From Aureococcus anophagefferens (taxonomy: Eukaryota > Sar > Pelagophyceae > Pelagomonadales > Pelagomonadaceae), in the NCBI RefSeq assembly GCF_000186865.1, contig NW_008705586.1, forward strand, positions 306,619 through 370,618: a stretch of 64,000 nt of DNA. The letters run 5' to 3'. Under the pieces are notes generated by a model, which saw nothing but the letters and a program-made list of their open reading frames with translations, had not been told where the DNA came from and ran no database searches. The position numbers were made by a program, and so were the translations under genes. Shown piece by piece: positions 47,001 to 56,370 of the stretch. Positions within the stretch are counted from its first letter, which is position 1; each line of letters begins with the position of its first letter.

Positions 47001-50000
47001 CCGCCGAGCCCGCGACCGACGCCGGTCCCGACGGCGCGGCCGACGCCGGTCCCGAGCCCCTGGCCGACAGCGAAGCCGACGGCGAAACCGACGGCGGCGC
47101 CGTCGCCGGGCGTCGCCGAGGACTCCGCGGCGCCGTCGCCGCGGCCGACGTTCGGCCCGACGCCGCGGCCGACGGCGGCCCCCGCGCCGCGGCCGACGGC
47201 CGCGCCGACGCCGCGGCCGACGCCGGAGCCGACGACGCCCGCGCCCACGGTGCTCCCGGGCAACCCGACGGCCGCGCCGCAGCCGGCGCCGACGGCGGCG
47301 CCGTTCGCGTGCGCGCCGCGGCGCCCCGCGATCGCCGCCGCGGCGCTCTCGTCGTCGCTCGGGACCATCGCCGTGACGCTCGACGCGCCGAGCGACCGCG
47401 GCGGCCGCGGCGGCGGCGAGGCGTTCCCCTGCGGCGGCGTCGTCGACGTGCCGGGCCCCACGGAGTCGTGCGCGTTCAGCGGCGAGGCCGCGGTGACGGT
47501 GACGCTCGGCGCCGGCGCGAGCGTCGTCCCCGGCGACGCGATATCGCTCGTCGCCGGCGCCGTCGGGCCCGCGCTGCCCCTCTGCGCGGGCGCCGGGCCC
47601 GCGGAGGCGACGGCCGCGGTTCTCGCGGCGCCGGACCCGGCCGTCGCGCCGCGCGTCGTCCTCGTCGCGCCCCTCGAGGCCGGCTCCTGCGGCGACCTCG
47701 AGCTCGACGCGTCGCAGACCGCGGGCGGCGGCGGCCGGCCCCTGGCCTTCGCGTGGTCCGCGACGGGCGCGCTCGGCGCCGCGGCCGCGGCCGCGACGGG
47801 CGCGACGCTCGTCGTCGCCGCGGCGGACCTCGCCGCCGCCGCGGGGACGACGGTGGACGTCGAGGTGGCGGCGACGAACTTCCTCGGCGAGACGTCCGCG
47901 GCGACGGCGTCGGTCCGAGTCCGCGGCGAGGCGATCCCGACCGTCGCCATCTCCGGCGGCGCGCGCCGCGAGCTCCGGCGGTCCGAGCCCCTCGAGGTCT
48001 TCGCGTCGGCCGAGGCCTGCGCGGCCGCGGGCCTCGACAGCGCCGCGCTCGACTACGCCTGGGCCTGGGACCGCGCGGGCTGGCCCGCGAGCCGGAGCCT
48101 CAACCCGCGGAGCTTCTCCCTCGAGGCGTACGACGCGCCCGCGGACGCGCCGGGGTCGTCGGCGACGCTCGCCGTGACCGTGACGGACGCGTCCGGCGTC
48201 GCGGCGCGGGCGTCCGTCGAGCTGGCCTTCGTCCGGTCCGACGTCGTCGCCGTCGTCGCCGGCGGCGACCGCGTCGCGGCGGCGGCGGCGACGGTCCGCC
48301 TCGACGCGTCCGCGTCCGGCGACCCGGACGCCGACGGCGGCGGCGGCGTCGACGTGGCGTGGAGCTGCGACGTCGGCGGCGCGCCCTGCGCCTTCGACGT
48401 CGCGCCGGGACCCGTCGCGGAGCTCGCGGGCCTCGCGCCGGGCGCCTACGCCTTCGCGGCGACGGCGACGGCGCCCGACGGCCGGTCCGCGACGTCCGCG
48501 CCCGTCGCCGTGCGCGTCGTCGCGGACCCCGCGCCCTGCGTGTCCGTCGACGCCGTCGCGGGGGGCGACCGGCTCGACGCGGACGCGGGCGTCACGGTGA
48601 CGGCGCGCGTCGACCCCTGCGGCGGCGGCCCCGTGGACTGGTCCTGGGCCGCGCCCGGCGCCGTCTTCGACGGCGCGGCGGACCTCGCGGCGGCGGCGGC
48701 CGTCGCGACGCGCGGCGCGGCCGCGGCGCCGGGCGACGTCGTGCTCAAGCTCGGCGCGGGCGTCCTCGTGGCCGGCGGCGCCTACGCGCTCGAGCTCTCG
48801 GCGCGCTTCGCCGACGGCTCCGGCGCGGCCGCGTCGTCGACGGTGGCGCTCGCCGTCAACGCGCCGCCGTCCGGCGGGTCCGTGGCCGTCGCGCCGGCGG
48901 CCGGCGAGGCGCTCGCGACGGCCTTCGCGATTCTCGCGGAGGGCTGGGTCGACGCCGCGGGCGACGGCCCGCTCCGCTACGCGTACGCGTACCGCGCGCC
49001 CGGCGCCGGCGCGCGGCCCAACGTGCTCGCGGCGGACCTCCTCGAGCCGGAGCTCCGCGGCGTCGTCCTGCCCCAGGGCGACGAGCCCGACGGCTACGGT
49101 CTGGTCGTCGCCGTCCGCTGCCGCGACGCGCACGGCGCGGCCGCGAGCCGCGAGACGACGATCGTCGTCGAGCCGTCGGCCATGGGCGCGGCGGAGCTCG
49201 GCGCCTACGCCGAGGACCGGCTCGCGGCGGCGCTGGAGACGACGAACACCGAGGCGGCCCACGAGGCGATCCTCGGCGTCGCGCTCACGCTCGCCGCGGG
49301 CGACCGCGCGCGGCGGCGGCGGCGCCGCCTCGACGACGCGGGCTGCGCGAACGGCGTCGCCGCGGGCGACGCCTGCGCCTGCGACGCCGGCTGGCACGGC
49401 CCGGCCTGCGACGTCGACGCCGACGACTGGGCCGCGACGACGGCGCTCACGGCCGCGCTCCTCGCCGGCTTCGAGGCGACGATGGAGACGCAGACGCCGA
49501 ACGGCGCGGCGGCGCTCCAGCAGAGCTCGACGCTCGCCGCGCTCGGCTCCGACGCCGTCGACAGCCTCGACGCCGACGGCCGCGAGGGCGCGCTGAGCGC
49601 CGCGCGGACCGTGTCCGTCGTCGCGGAGAACACGCTCGGCGACGGCGAGGCCGCGAGCGGCGCGACGTCGCGGAACGTCGTCGGCACGCTGAGCTCGCTC
49701 ATCGGCGCGGGCGTCTTCCCGCCGGCGAACGCGACGGCCAACGGCACGTCCCCGCGGGCCGCCGCGGCGCGCGCGCGGCAGCGCGCGCTCGCGACGCGCG
49801 TGCGCCGCAAGGCGAAGCCCCGGGCCCGGCGGCGGCGCCTCGCGGGCGCCGGCGACGCCGCCGGCGGCGGCGCGTACGGCGACCTCGTCGACGCCGTCGA
49901 CGCCGTCGCGCTCGGCGGCCTCGGCGGCAAGGTCCGGGGCGAGGCGCCGACGGAGGTCGCGTCGGCGGAGGTGAGCGTCGCGAGCGGCGTCGTCGAGGGG

Positions 50001-53000
50001 TCGCTCGCCGCGCCGCGGCGGCCCGGCGCGGCCGGCGCCGCGGGCGTCGACCTCGGCGGCGGCGAACCCGTCGAGGCGACGCTCGCGGAGCTCAACGTCG
50101 AGCTCCACGGCGCGCGCCTGTCGACGCCCACGGTGCGCTTCGAGGTCATGGGGTCCGCGGGCGGCGGCGACTTCTTCATCGTTCTGCCGCACGAGCCGCC
50201 GCTCGACCTCGACGCGGCCGCGGCCGCGCTCATCCGCGCGGACTGCGGCAACGCGACGGACGTCGCGGCGGCGCAGGCCGCGGCGGACGCGGCCTGCGGC
50301 GCCGGCGCCAACGTCACGGCGCTCTGCGCGGACGCGCGCCTCGCCGCCGACGACGACTACGCCTTCGACGACGACGCGTTCCTCGCGGAGCTCGCGGCGG
50401 CGACGGCCGGCGCCGTCGAGGTCAACTGCTCGAGCGCCGCGACGGCGCGCTGCGACCGCGACGCCGCGTCGTCGCGGCGCGCCTGCGACGTCGCGGCCGT
50501 GACCGCGGAGAACACGACGTGCCGCTGCGCGGCGGCGCTCGCCGAGGAGCCCGCGGACTACGGCTCCGCGGCGGACGTCGCGACGTCCTACTTCGCGTCC
50601 GCGTTCAAGGCGGGCGCGACGACGCAGGTCATCACGCAGAACTTGCTGCTCATCTACACCTACGCGACCATGGCGGGCATCTGCGCGCTCGTCGCGCTCT
50701 GGGGGCGGCGCGCGGACGCGCGCGACGCGGCCGGCGCCGCGGCCGCGCGCGCGGCGCACGCGGCGCGCCTCGCGACGACGACGCCCGGCGAGCGGCTCGT
50801 CGGCGTCGCGCCCGGCACGCCCGTCGACGCGGCGGACGCGCACCTCGCGCTCGTCCACGCGTCGCTGCCGGCGTCCGCGACGGTCCTGGTCGAGCGGCCC
50901 TACCGCTACTGCGCGCGGCTGCTCTGGAAGAAGCACTCGTGGCTCAAGGTCTTCTCCTGCTACGACCCGCAGATGTCGCGGGGGCTGCGGAGCGTCGTCT
51001 GGGCCTTCAACGTGCTGAGCATCATGGTCACGCAGGCCGTCATGTTCTGGTTCGCGTTCCCGACGGGCATCTGCGACCCCGACGAGCCCCTCGGCCGCGA
51101 CGAATGCCTGCAGATGGAGTCGATCTTCGGCGACGGGGGGAAGATGTGCATGTTCATCGACCCGCCGGAGGTCGTCGAGCCGGGCCTGGACCGCTGCCAG
51201 CTCGCGCCGCCGGGCTCCGCGGCGATCACGATGCGGCGCGTCGTGCTCATCTTCGCCGCGTGCGCCATCGCGCTCCCCTGCCAGTTCCTCTTCGAGCTCG
51301 TCTTCATCCGCTACGCCTGCGCGCCCCTCAAGAAGGCCGGCGACGACGACGACGACGGCGAGGCCTACGAGGACGAGGACGAGGCGCGCGAGCGGCGCGA
51401 GGACGGCGGCCTCCGGGTCGCCGGCGACGTGCTCCTGCACCGCCTCGGCTGCCGCGACCCGCTCACGGACGACGGCGACGGCGACGAGGGCAACGCTTTG
51501 CTGTCCAAGAAGACGCTCGAGGTCGTCTACGAGACCCTCGGGGGCGGGCCGCGCTACTTCGCGCTGCTCGCCGTCGCGCCGGCGTGCTGCGGCGTCGTCT
51601 GGCGCCGCCGGGAGGTGCTCGACGCCATCGACGCGCTCGACTACCACGACCGGCGCGAGCGCGCGGACCTCGAGTGGCTGCTCCGAAAGCTCGAGCGGCG
51701 CTGGCGGTGCCATCCGAGCGCGCGGGACTGGAAGGAGGCCTTCGTGGCCAAGACGGCGCACGTGCTCGAGACGAACATGCGCGTCGCCGCGCAGTGGAAC
51801 GCGCGGCTCGCGGCCGTCGACGACCCGGCCGTCAAGTGCCGCCTCTGCTACCAGCTGCTGCGCTACGAGCTGCTGGGCAAATTCGAGCGCAAGATCTTCG
51901 AGCTCGAGCTCGCGGCCGACGGGTCCTTCTCGGACCCGCACGCGACGCCCAAGCCCATCGCGCCGCCCGTGACGCGGTTCCAGCGGTGGGTCCTCGGGTA
52001 CGGCGTCACCGCGTTCGCGTTCGCGTACCCGTCCTACTTCCTCCTCATCTTCGGCCTCCAGCAGGGCAAGAAGATGACGCTGGCCTGGTGGTGGTTTACC
52101 ATGTTCTTCATCTTCTTCAACGTCTTCACCGTGGAGCCGCTGCGCATCTTCCTCATGCGCGTCACGCTGCCGTCGTTCATCACGCCCAAGGTCCTCCAGG
52201 CCTTCGACCCGACGCGGTTCCGGCTCCACTTCCGGACGCCGCTCAGCGTCGAGGCGTCGGACCTGCTCGACCCCGACGAGCTCGCGCTGGCCTTCAAGGG
52301 CGGCGGCGACTTCGCGCGGCTCCCCGGCCGGCTCCGCGCCGTCGCGGGCCACCGCGCGTACCTCGACGAGCGGCGGCCCGTCGGCGCGGCGCGGCGCCGC
52401 GCGCGCGCGTCGCGGACGCGGCAGCTCCTCGCGGCGCTGAGCGACTGGAGCCGCCAGGGCGTCGGCGACCAGGTGGCCCACTGGCGGCACCAGGTCCGCG
52501 ACGTCGCCGTCGGCTCCGTCGACGCGATGGTCGCGTCGTCCGCGAAGCACGGCGACGGCAACCGCGCGTACCGCGAGAGCCACCCGCGCTGGGGCGGGCG
52601 GAGCATCGCCGCGCTGCGGGCCGAGTTCGAGTTCCACCCGCCCTACCACTACTTCCTCCTCATGGCGCTGACGGCGACGCTCGTCGTCATCCCCAACGAC
52701 ATGCGCGACCTCGTGCTTAAGGAGCTCGTCGCAATCACGGCCATCTTCGCGTCGACGGCGGCGGTCAGCCTGCTCGTCTTCTTCGAGGGCGTGAACGCGG
52801 CGATCAACGACGCCGCGCCGGGCCTGAGCCAGATCCTCCTGGGGCTGCTCTTCGTCGCGGGTCTGGTCGTCGCGGGCCTCGAGTCGTTCCGCGGCCAGCG
52901 GCGGCTCCTGCGCGCCGCGGCGGCGGCGCTCGACGGCGAGGCCGCGGCGAAGCACGCGCGCGCGGACGCGGCGGCGGACCTCTACGACGGCCACGACCTC

Positions 53001-53579
53001 GACGCGCACGAGGTCGAGCTCGTCCGCGAGTTCGAGAAGGAGCGCGAGCTCGACGCGTTCGAGCCCGACTCGGACAGCGACTGGGACGAGGAGGGCAAGG
53101 AGGCCGACGCCGCGGCCGCGCCGGAGACGACGATCGTCTTCGAGGACGGCGGCGCGCGCCGGGCCGCGGCGCCGGCCGGGGCCGCGGCGCCGGCCGGGGC
53201 CGCGGGCCGCGAGGGCGAGCGGGAGGACGACGCCGGGGCCCGGCCGCCGGCGCCGCTCGACGCCGGGGACCGGCTCCGGCGCGACCTGAGCCGCGAGGCC
53301 GGCGCGGCCTTCGCCGCGTCCCAGGCGCGCCACCGCGCGGACGACGTCGCGCGCGCGGCCGCGGCGGCCTTCGCCGCCGCCGCGGTCTTCTTCGTCGCGA
53401 CGGGCGTCGACACGGACGCGGGGGACGACGGCACGGACGCGGACCAGCGCAAGAAGGTCCACCCGTTCAAGACCTGCTCCTCGACCGCGCGCTGGGCCTT
53501 CGGCAAGCTTGTCTCGTCCTTCCGCCAGCAGCTCGTCTTCTTCATCCGCGAGATGCGCGCGTTCGGGCTGTCCAACTAA
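44016..53579 (+). CDS. Giant LamG / PKD-REJ multi-pass membrane protein
   Basis: 3187 residues in one exon. Signal peptide MSHPPHLIVIALAAVASA. Three LamG/concanavalin-like domains lie at about 22-245, 250-450 and 465-670, each with YSFDDG or similar and GxWHHYC. Pro/Thr-rich PAPTAAPT and PSPRPT spacers surround a small beta domain (about 726-825). A PKD/REJ-like region follows at about 1100-1720, then an EGF-like unit (CDAGWHGPACDVD, about 1790) and a degenerate GPS-like Cys segment (NTTCRCAAALAEE). From about 2200 there are eight or nine hydrophobic helices with an acidic cytosolic tail (EEGKEADAAAAPE). It resembles polycystin-1-like surface receptors of protists but shows no PLAT domain. 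Function inferred: adhesion or sensing. Confidence 0.8.
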   Translation: MSHPPHLIVIALAAVASAADPPAPRFRFSFDDGSASASDDINPLFSGVVENYATTAGPDGTTAILNDPTSSDSSDQTYVVWDESTSLAMLPVAAAPRTVCLRARVDVFDGGALFHYGDPIVNGGSFILKTQAEDGKMKLKLGGNRDLDDVAVNGDGAWHHYCAAYDAAARASLYEDGVLLQSEEVELDTASAVGAPPQSARLHVMAGQDTNMQGEAYWQYLRGAVDDLRIYDVALDAAGVAAVAADVLAPDPPPLVAHYSFDDGTATEDSDSSLDGTITGATATTGLFGSGALSFDGSNDYVEFPSAVTSDILGSSARTVCLWAVINSFGGDGGLFDYGAYSDQANFALRVHGTSASLYVELWGGDTGVALSGSDDGGWHHYCLTYDGSGWVLYFDGSQAATATAALDTGSDRPLQIGRFDSDYYLDGSIDEVYVYASALDEASIQVLYDAGSTAAPTAAPTTAPTTALLAAGVRYSFDAVAGASVPEASGEPALAGTIVGEHALAVGVDGGGAVDLSGGHVEFPAEVTSGVLGSAPRTLCLWALRRGGGALASYGGDDDGPTGSAFGLGFTGDAFETWFRGDTRTHVAVVAGEGAWHHYCLAFGAAEGATLYFDGDVAGAHAPAEPLVTLDDEPLRVGAWTKAGYEFDGVVDGFELHEVALGPARVRALYESTTAVMPPSAAPSSAPTIAPTAAPSTSPTPAPTAAPSTSPTVSPTIAPTAAPTVGPTASSLTITSVGAGDTCVANLACEVTWDYVGDPSKCPTIEAVLKDSAGSDVARQILENDGVNEHVVPGDALVNEYTMTLTCEDDSSLTSSYAFDVSFTPAPTAAPTIAPTAAPTADPSAAPTIAPTSAPTAAPTAAPTIAPTSSPSPRPSALPTARPSALPSPRPTPPPSPRPSALPTARPTPPPSPRPTAPPTPSPTAIPTASVESGAFEFEEATSKPSGSPTRRPTRPPTPRPSARPTSRPTKATPFPSARPSPKPTHQPTPIPSEPPSPRPTPVPTARPTPVPSPWPTAKPTAKPTAAPSPGVAEDSAAPSPRPTFGPTPRPTAAPAPRPTAAPTPRPTPEPTTPAPTVLPGNPTAAPQPAPTAAPFACAPRRPAIAAAALSSSLGTIAVTLDAPSDRGGRGGGEAFPCGGVVDVPGPTESCAFSGEAAVTVTLGAGASVVPGDAISLVAGAVGPALPLCAGAGPAEATAAVLAAPDPAVAPRVVLVAPLEAGSCGDLELDASQTAGGGGRPLAFAWSATGALGAAAAAATGATLVVAAADLAAAAGTTVDVEVAATNFLGETSAATASVRVRGEAIPTVAISGGARRELRRSEPLEVFASAEACAAAGLDSAALDYAWAWDRAGWPASRSLNPRSFSLEAYDAPADAPGSSATLAVTVTDASGVAARASVELAFVRSDVVAVVAGGDRVAAAAATVRLDASASGDPDADGGGGVDVAWSCDVGGAPCAFDVAPGPVAELAGLAPGAYAFAATATAPDGRSATSAPVAVRVVADPAPCVSVDAVAGGDRLDADAGVTVTARVDPCGGGPVDWSWAAPGAVFDGAADLAAAAAVATRGAAAAPGDVVLKLGAGVLVAGGAYALELSARFADGSGAAASSTVALAVNAPPSGGSVAVAPAAGEALATAFAILAEGWVDAAGDGPLRYAYAYRAPGAGARPNVLAADLLEPELRGVVLPQGDEPDGYGLVVAVRCRDAHGAAASRETTIVVEPSAMGAAELGAYAEDRLAAALETTNTEAAHEAILGVALTLAAGDRARRRRRRLDDAGCANGVAAGDACACDAGWHGPACDVDADDWAATTALTAALLAGFEATMETQTPNGAAALQQSSTLAALGSDAVDSLDADGREGALSAARTVSVVAENTLGDGEAASGATSRNVVGTLSSLIGAGVFPPANATANGTSPRAAAARARQRALATRVRRKAKPRARRRRLAGAGDAAGGGAYGDLVDAVDAVALGGLGGKVRGEAPTEVASAEVSVASGVVEGSLAAPRRPGAAGAAGVDLGGGEPVEATLAELNVELHGARLSTPTVRFEVMGSAGGGDFFIVLPHEPPLDLDAAAAALIRADCGNATDVAAAQAAADAACGAGANVTALCADARLAADDDYAFDDDAFLAELAAATAGAVEVNCSSAATARCDRDAASSRRACDVAAVTAENTTCRCAAALAEEPADYGSAADVATSYFASAFKAGATTQVITQNLLLIYTYATMAGICALVALWGRRADARDAAGAAAARAAHAARLATTTPGERLVGVAPGTPVDAADAHLALVHASLPASATVLVERPYRYCARLLWKKHSWLKVFSCYDPQMSRGLRSVVWAFNVLSIMVTQAVMFWFAFPTGICDPDEPLGRDECLQMESIFGDGGKMCMFIDPPEVVEPGLDRCQLAPPGSAAITMRRVVLIFAACAIALPCQFLFELVFIRYACAPLKKAGDDDDDGEAYEDEDEARERREDGGLRVAGDVLLHRLGCRDPLTDDGDGDEGNALLSKKTLEVVYETLGGGPRYFALLAVAPACCGVVWRRREVLDAIDALDYHDRRERADLEWLLRKLERRWRCHPSARDWKEAFVAKTAHVLETNMRVAAQWNARLAAVDDPAVKCRLCYQLLRYELLGKFERKIFELELAADGSFSDPHATPKPIAPPVTRFQRWVLGYGVTAFAFAYPSYFLLIFGLQQGKKMTLAWWWFTMFFIFFNVFTVEPLRIFLMRVTLPSFITPKVLQAFDPTRFRLHFRTPLSVEASDLLDPDELALAFKGGGDFARLPGRLRAVAGHRAYLDERRPVGAARRRARASRTRQLLAALSDWSRQGVGDQVAHWRHQVRDVAVGSVDAMVASSAKHGDGNRAYRESHPRWGGRSIAALRAEFEFHPPYHYFLLMALTATLVVIPNDMRDLVLKELVAITAIFASTAAVSLLVFFEGVNAAINDAAPGLSQILLGLLFVAGLVVAGLESFRGQRRLLRAAAAALDGEAAAKHARADAAADLYDGHDLDAHEVELVREFEKERELDAFEPDSDSDWDEEGKEADAAAAPETTIVFEDGGARRAAAPAGAAAPAGAAGREGEREDDAGARPPAPLDAGDRLRRDLSREAGAAFAASQARHRADDVARAAAAAFAAAAVFFVATGVDTDAGDDGTDADQRKKVHPFKTCSSTARWAFGKLVSSFRQQLVFFIREMRAFGLSN
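46043..47260 (+). repeat. Low-complexity Pro/Thr/Ser/Arg-rich spacer repeats
   Basis: Two blocks of gcgccgacg-type units encode APTAAPT, then PSPRPTA and PTARPS units. They flank a folded insert at about 46200-46490. These are extended glycosylatable stalks, and such repeats vary in length between strains. Confidence 0.85.
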
Positions 53580-53635
53580 GCTCCCCTTTCGTGTGGCGGA
53601 GTCCCCTTCGGGCCCCGGGCTCGAGCGCCGTGGTT

Positions 53636-55069
53636 TTATTTCTCGGGCACGTAGCGCGCACCCTTGGGCTCGAGCGTGACGTAGTCCGTGATGTCGTCGA
53701 CGAGCGTGTTGTACCACCGCTTCGCCTCGGCCGGATCCTCGTTGCCGACCTTGCGGATGGCCTTGTTGATGCCGATGAGGTCGAAGGTGACGGCGTTGGC
53801 GACGAGGACCGCGCGGTCGCGGTCCGGCCCCTTGGGCATGGCCTTGCGCGCGGCGCCGAGGACGGCCTTGCGGAAGTCGAGGTCCCACTGCTTCGTGAAC
53901 TCGCGGAGCTCGCCGTAGTCCTCCGCCGCGAGCCGCTCGGCGATGAACCGGAGCCCGCCCGTGCCTTTGCCGTCGAGCTCGGCGCGGATCGCGTCGAACT
54001 CGGGGTACTCGCCCGCGAACGACGGCGCCGCGGACACGCCGACGCCGAAGGCGGCCATGGCGGACGCCAGGTTCCGCCGCGACGGCTTCAGCGGGTCGAA
54101 GCCCGGCGACGGCGCCGCGCCGGCGCCGTCGTCGTCGATGGCGAGCATCGTCTCGCCGATCGACCGGCCCCGGTGCGCCTCGAGGTGCCCGCGCAGCCGG
54201 TCGAGCTTGACGCGGTGGGCGCCGAGCACCCGCAGCGCGTCCGCGAGCGCGGCGCGCCGCGCGGCCTCGAAGGCCTCGTCCGAGACGTCCGTCGTGCCGG
54301 AGTTGAGCGCGAGGAGCTGCTTCAGTCGGAGGTCGTCGTCGGAGCCCGAGGGCCCGTCGCCGAAGATCATGGCCTCGGCGGCGATGCCCGCCATGAAGAC
54401 GACGGCGTAGGCGTCGGCGCGCGCGGCGCCGCGGGCCGCGTCGCCGCTCCGGAGCTCGTCCAACAACGCCTGGTCGAGGAACGCCGACGACGGCGCGGAC
54501 GCCGCGCGCTCCAATTTGTCGAAGCGGAACGCGTCGAGCCGGCTCAGCGTCGCGTCGACGGCGTGGACGCCGAGCACGTAGGCCGCCAGGAGGTGGCCCG
54601 CCTCGTGCGCCGCGACGCGGCCGCTGTGGCCGCCGACGAGGCGGCTCGTGACCCACGTCAGCCGGAGCCGGGCGATGTCGCGCTCGTTCTCGAACTGCGC
54701 GACGTCGAAGCTCGTCGCCCGCAGGAACTCGCCGTCGGTCTGGGCCGGCGCGGCCAGCACCCGCGCGGGCGCCTCGGAGCCGAAGCTCGGCGCGACGCCG
54801 AGGCTCTTGGCCTTGGCGTACGCGTCCTCGACGCGCCTCTGCGCCGCCCGCCGCCGCCGCTCGAGCTCGTCGGCGTAGCGCTGCATCGTCGTCGGGCCCA
54901 GCAGGTGCCGCGACCGCACGGACGTCGCGGCCGGGCTCACGAGCGACCGGCAGGCGTCGTCGACGACGCCCGCGGCGATGGACCGCGGCGACGGCTTCGG
55001 CGACGGCGCGAACAGGAGCGCGTCGCCGGCGGCCGCGAGGATCGCGCAGAGCGCCGCGGCGCGCGCCAT
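53636..55069 (-). CDS. Plastid M41 (FtsH-like) protease domain fused to a putative lumenal domain
   Basis: 477 residues. Plastid leader MARAAALCAILAAAGDALLFAPSP. An FtsH-type M41 peptidase domain follows, without AAA ATPase: zinc motif HEAGH (AAHEAGHLLAAYVLGV) and the distal ligand region MAGIAAEAMIFGD...SDDDLRLKQLL. At about residues 328-350 there is a second targeting-like element: twin Arg, hydrophobic run, then A-x-A (SRRNLASAMAAFGVGVSAAPSFA). About 120 helical residues follow (DFRKAVLGAARKAMPKGPDRDR), PsbQ-like in pattern. Either a polyprotein or a membrane-hairpin protein. M41-only proteins occur in plant plastids; this tail is unusual. Confidence 0.65.
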   Translation of the reverse strand: MARAAALCAILAAAGDALLFAPSPKPSPRSIAAGVVDDACRSLVSPAATSVRSRHLLGPTTMQRYADELERRRRAAQRRVEDAYAKAKSLGVAPSFGSEAPARVLAAPAQTDGEFLRATSFDVAQFENERDIARLRLTWVTSRLVGGHSGRVAAHEAGHLLAAYVLGVHAVDATLSRLDAFRFDKLERAASAPSSAFLDQALLDELRSGDAARGAARADAYAVVFMAGIAAEAMIFGDGPSGSDDDLRLKQLLALNSGTTDVSDEAFEAARRAALADALRVLGAHRVKLDRLRGHLEAHRGRSIGETMLAIDDDGAGAAPSPGFDPLKPSRRNLASAMAAFGVGVSAAPSFAGEYPEFDAIRAELDGKGTGGLRFIAERLAAEDYGELREFTKQWDLDFRKAVLGAARKAMPKGPDRDRAVLVANAVTFDLIGINKAIRKVGNEDPAEAKRWYNTLVDDITDYVTLEPKGARYVPEK

Positions 55070-55347
55070 CGGTGGCGGTGGGTGCGCGGGAGGCGGCGCG
55101 GCTTCGACGCCGGCGGCTGCTTGAGCTCGCAGATCGATGGCTCGTGCCGAGCTCTGGTGTTGCCGGCACCTTGCCGCCCGGACGTCGTCGTCTATGATGA
55201 TCCCTTATAAATCGGGGGCGGGGGGGATGATACGGGGCGGGGGGCAGGGCGCCGGCGACTGGAGGGTCTCGGCGCCGCGCGTCGCGCGGGGCCCGGCGTG
55301 GGCGTCTTGGTTCTGTGCCGGGCGCGCGCGCGGTTTGCCGACGCCGC

Positions 55348-56337
55348 CTAGGCGGAGAAGGCGGCCGTGAAGTCCTCGCAGACCTTGCCGAGCTTCGCCT
55401 CGGTGGCGTCGGAGATGACGAAGCCCTCGCCGACGATGGTCTTCATGATGTCGGGGTGGGAGGTCTTGACGTGGTCGAGCCAGGCCTTCTCGTAGTCCTG
55501 GATCGCGGAGACGTCGACGGCGTCGATGTAGCCGCGGACGCCCGCGAAGAGGATGATGACCTGCTCCTCGCACTCGAGGGGCTGGTACTGGCCCTGCTTG
55601 AGGAGCTCGTAGAGGCGCACGCCGCGGTTGAGCTGCTGCTGCGTCGCGGGGTCCAGGTCCGAGCCGAACTTGGCGAACGCCGCGACCTCGCGGTACTGCG
55701 CGAGGTCGAGCTTCATCGTGCCCGCGACCTGCTTCATGGCCTTGACCTGGGCCGCGGAGCCCACGCGGGAGACGGAGAGGCCGACGGAGATGGCCGGGCG
55801 CTGGCCCTGGTAGAAGAGCTCGTTCTCGAGGAAGATCTGGCCGTCCGTGATGGAAATCACGTTCGTCGGGATGTACGCGGACACGTCGCCGGCCTGCGTC
55901 TCGATGACGGGCAGCGCCGTCAGCGACCCGAGGCCCGCGGCCTTGCCCATCTTCGCCGCGCGCTCGAGGAGGCGCGAGTGGATGTAGAAGACGTCGCCGG
56001 GGTACGCCTCGCGGCCCGGCGGGCGGCGGAGGAGGAGCGACATCTGGCGGTACGCGACGGCCTGCTTGGAGAGGTCGTCGTAGAAGATGACGGCGTGCAT
56101 GCCGTTGTCGCGGAAGTACTCGCCCATGGAGCAGCCCGTGTAGGGCGCGAGGAACTGGAGCGGCGCGGATTCCGACGCGGTGGCGGCGACGACGATGCAG
56201 TTGCCCATGGCCTCGGCCATCTCGAGCTGGCCCACGAGCTGGGCGATGGTCGACCGCTTCTGGCCGACGCCGACGTAGATGCACATCAACGCGTCGTCGC
56301 CCTTGGTCTTCTGGTTGATGATCGTGTCGATGGCGAT

Positions 56338-56370
<33 letters not shown>

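Noticed and set aside
47309..52720. 1803-residue plus-strand frame
   Set aside because: Shifted frame inside the giant gene, made of Arg/Ala/Gly only.
43971..55169. 3732-residue minus-strand frame
   Set aside because: Antisense to the LamG/REJ gene and to the M41-like gene region. Its composition is Arg/Gly/Ala/Glu repeats with no domains, as expected from GC-rich codon bias.
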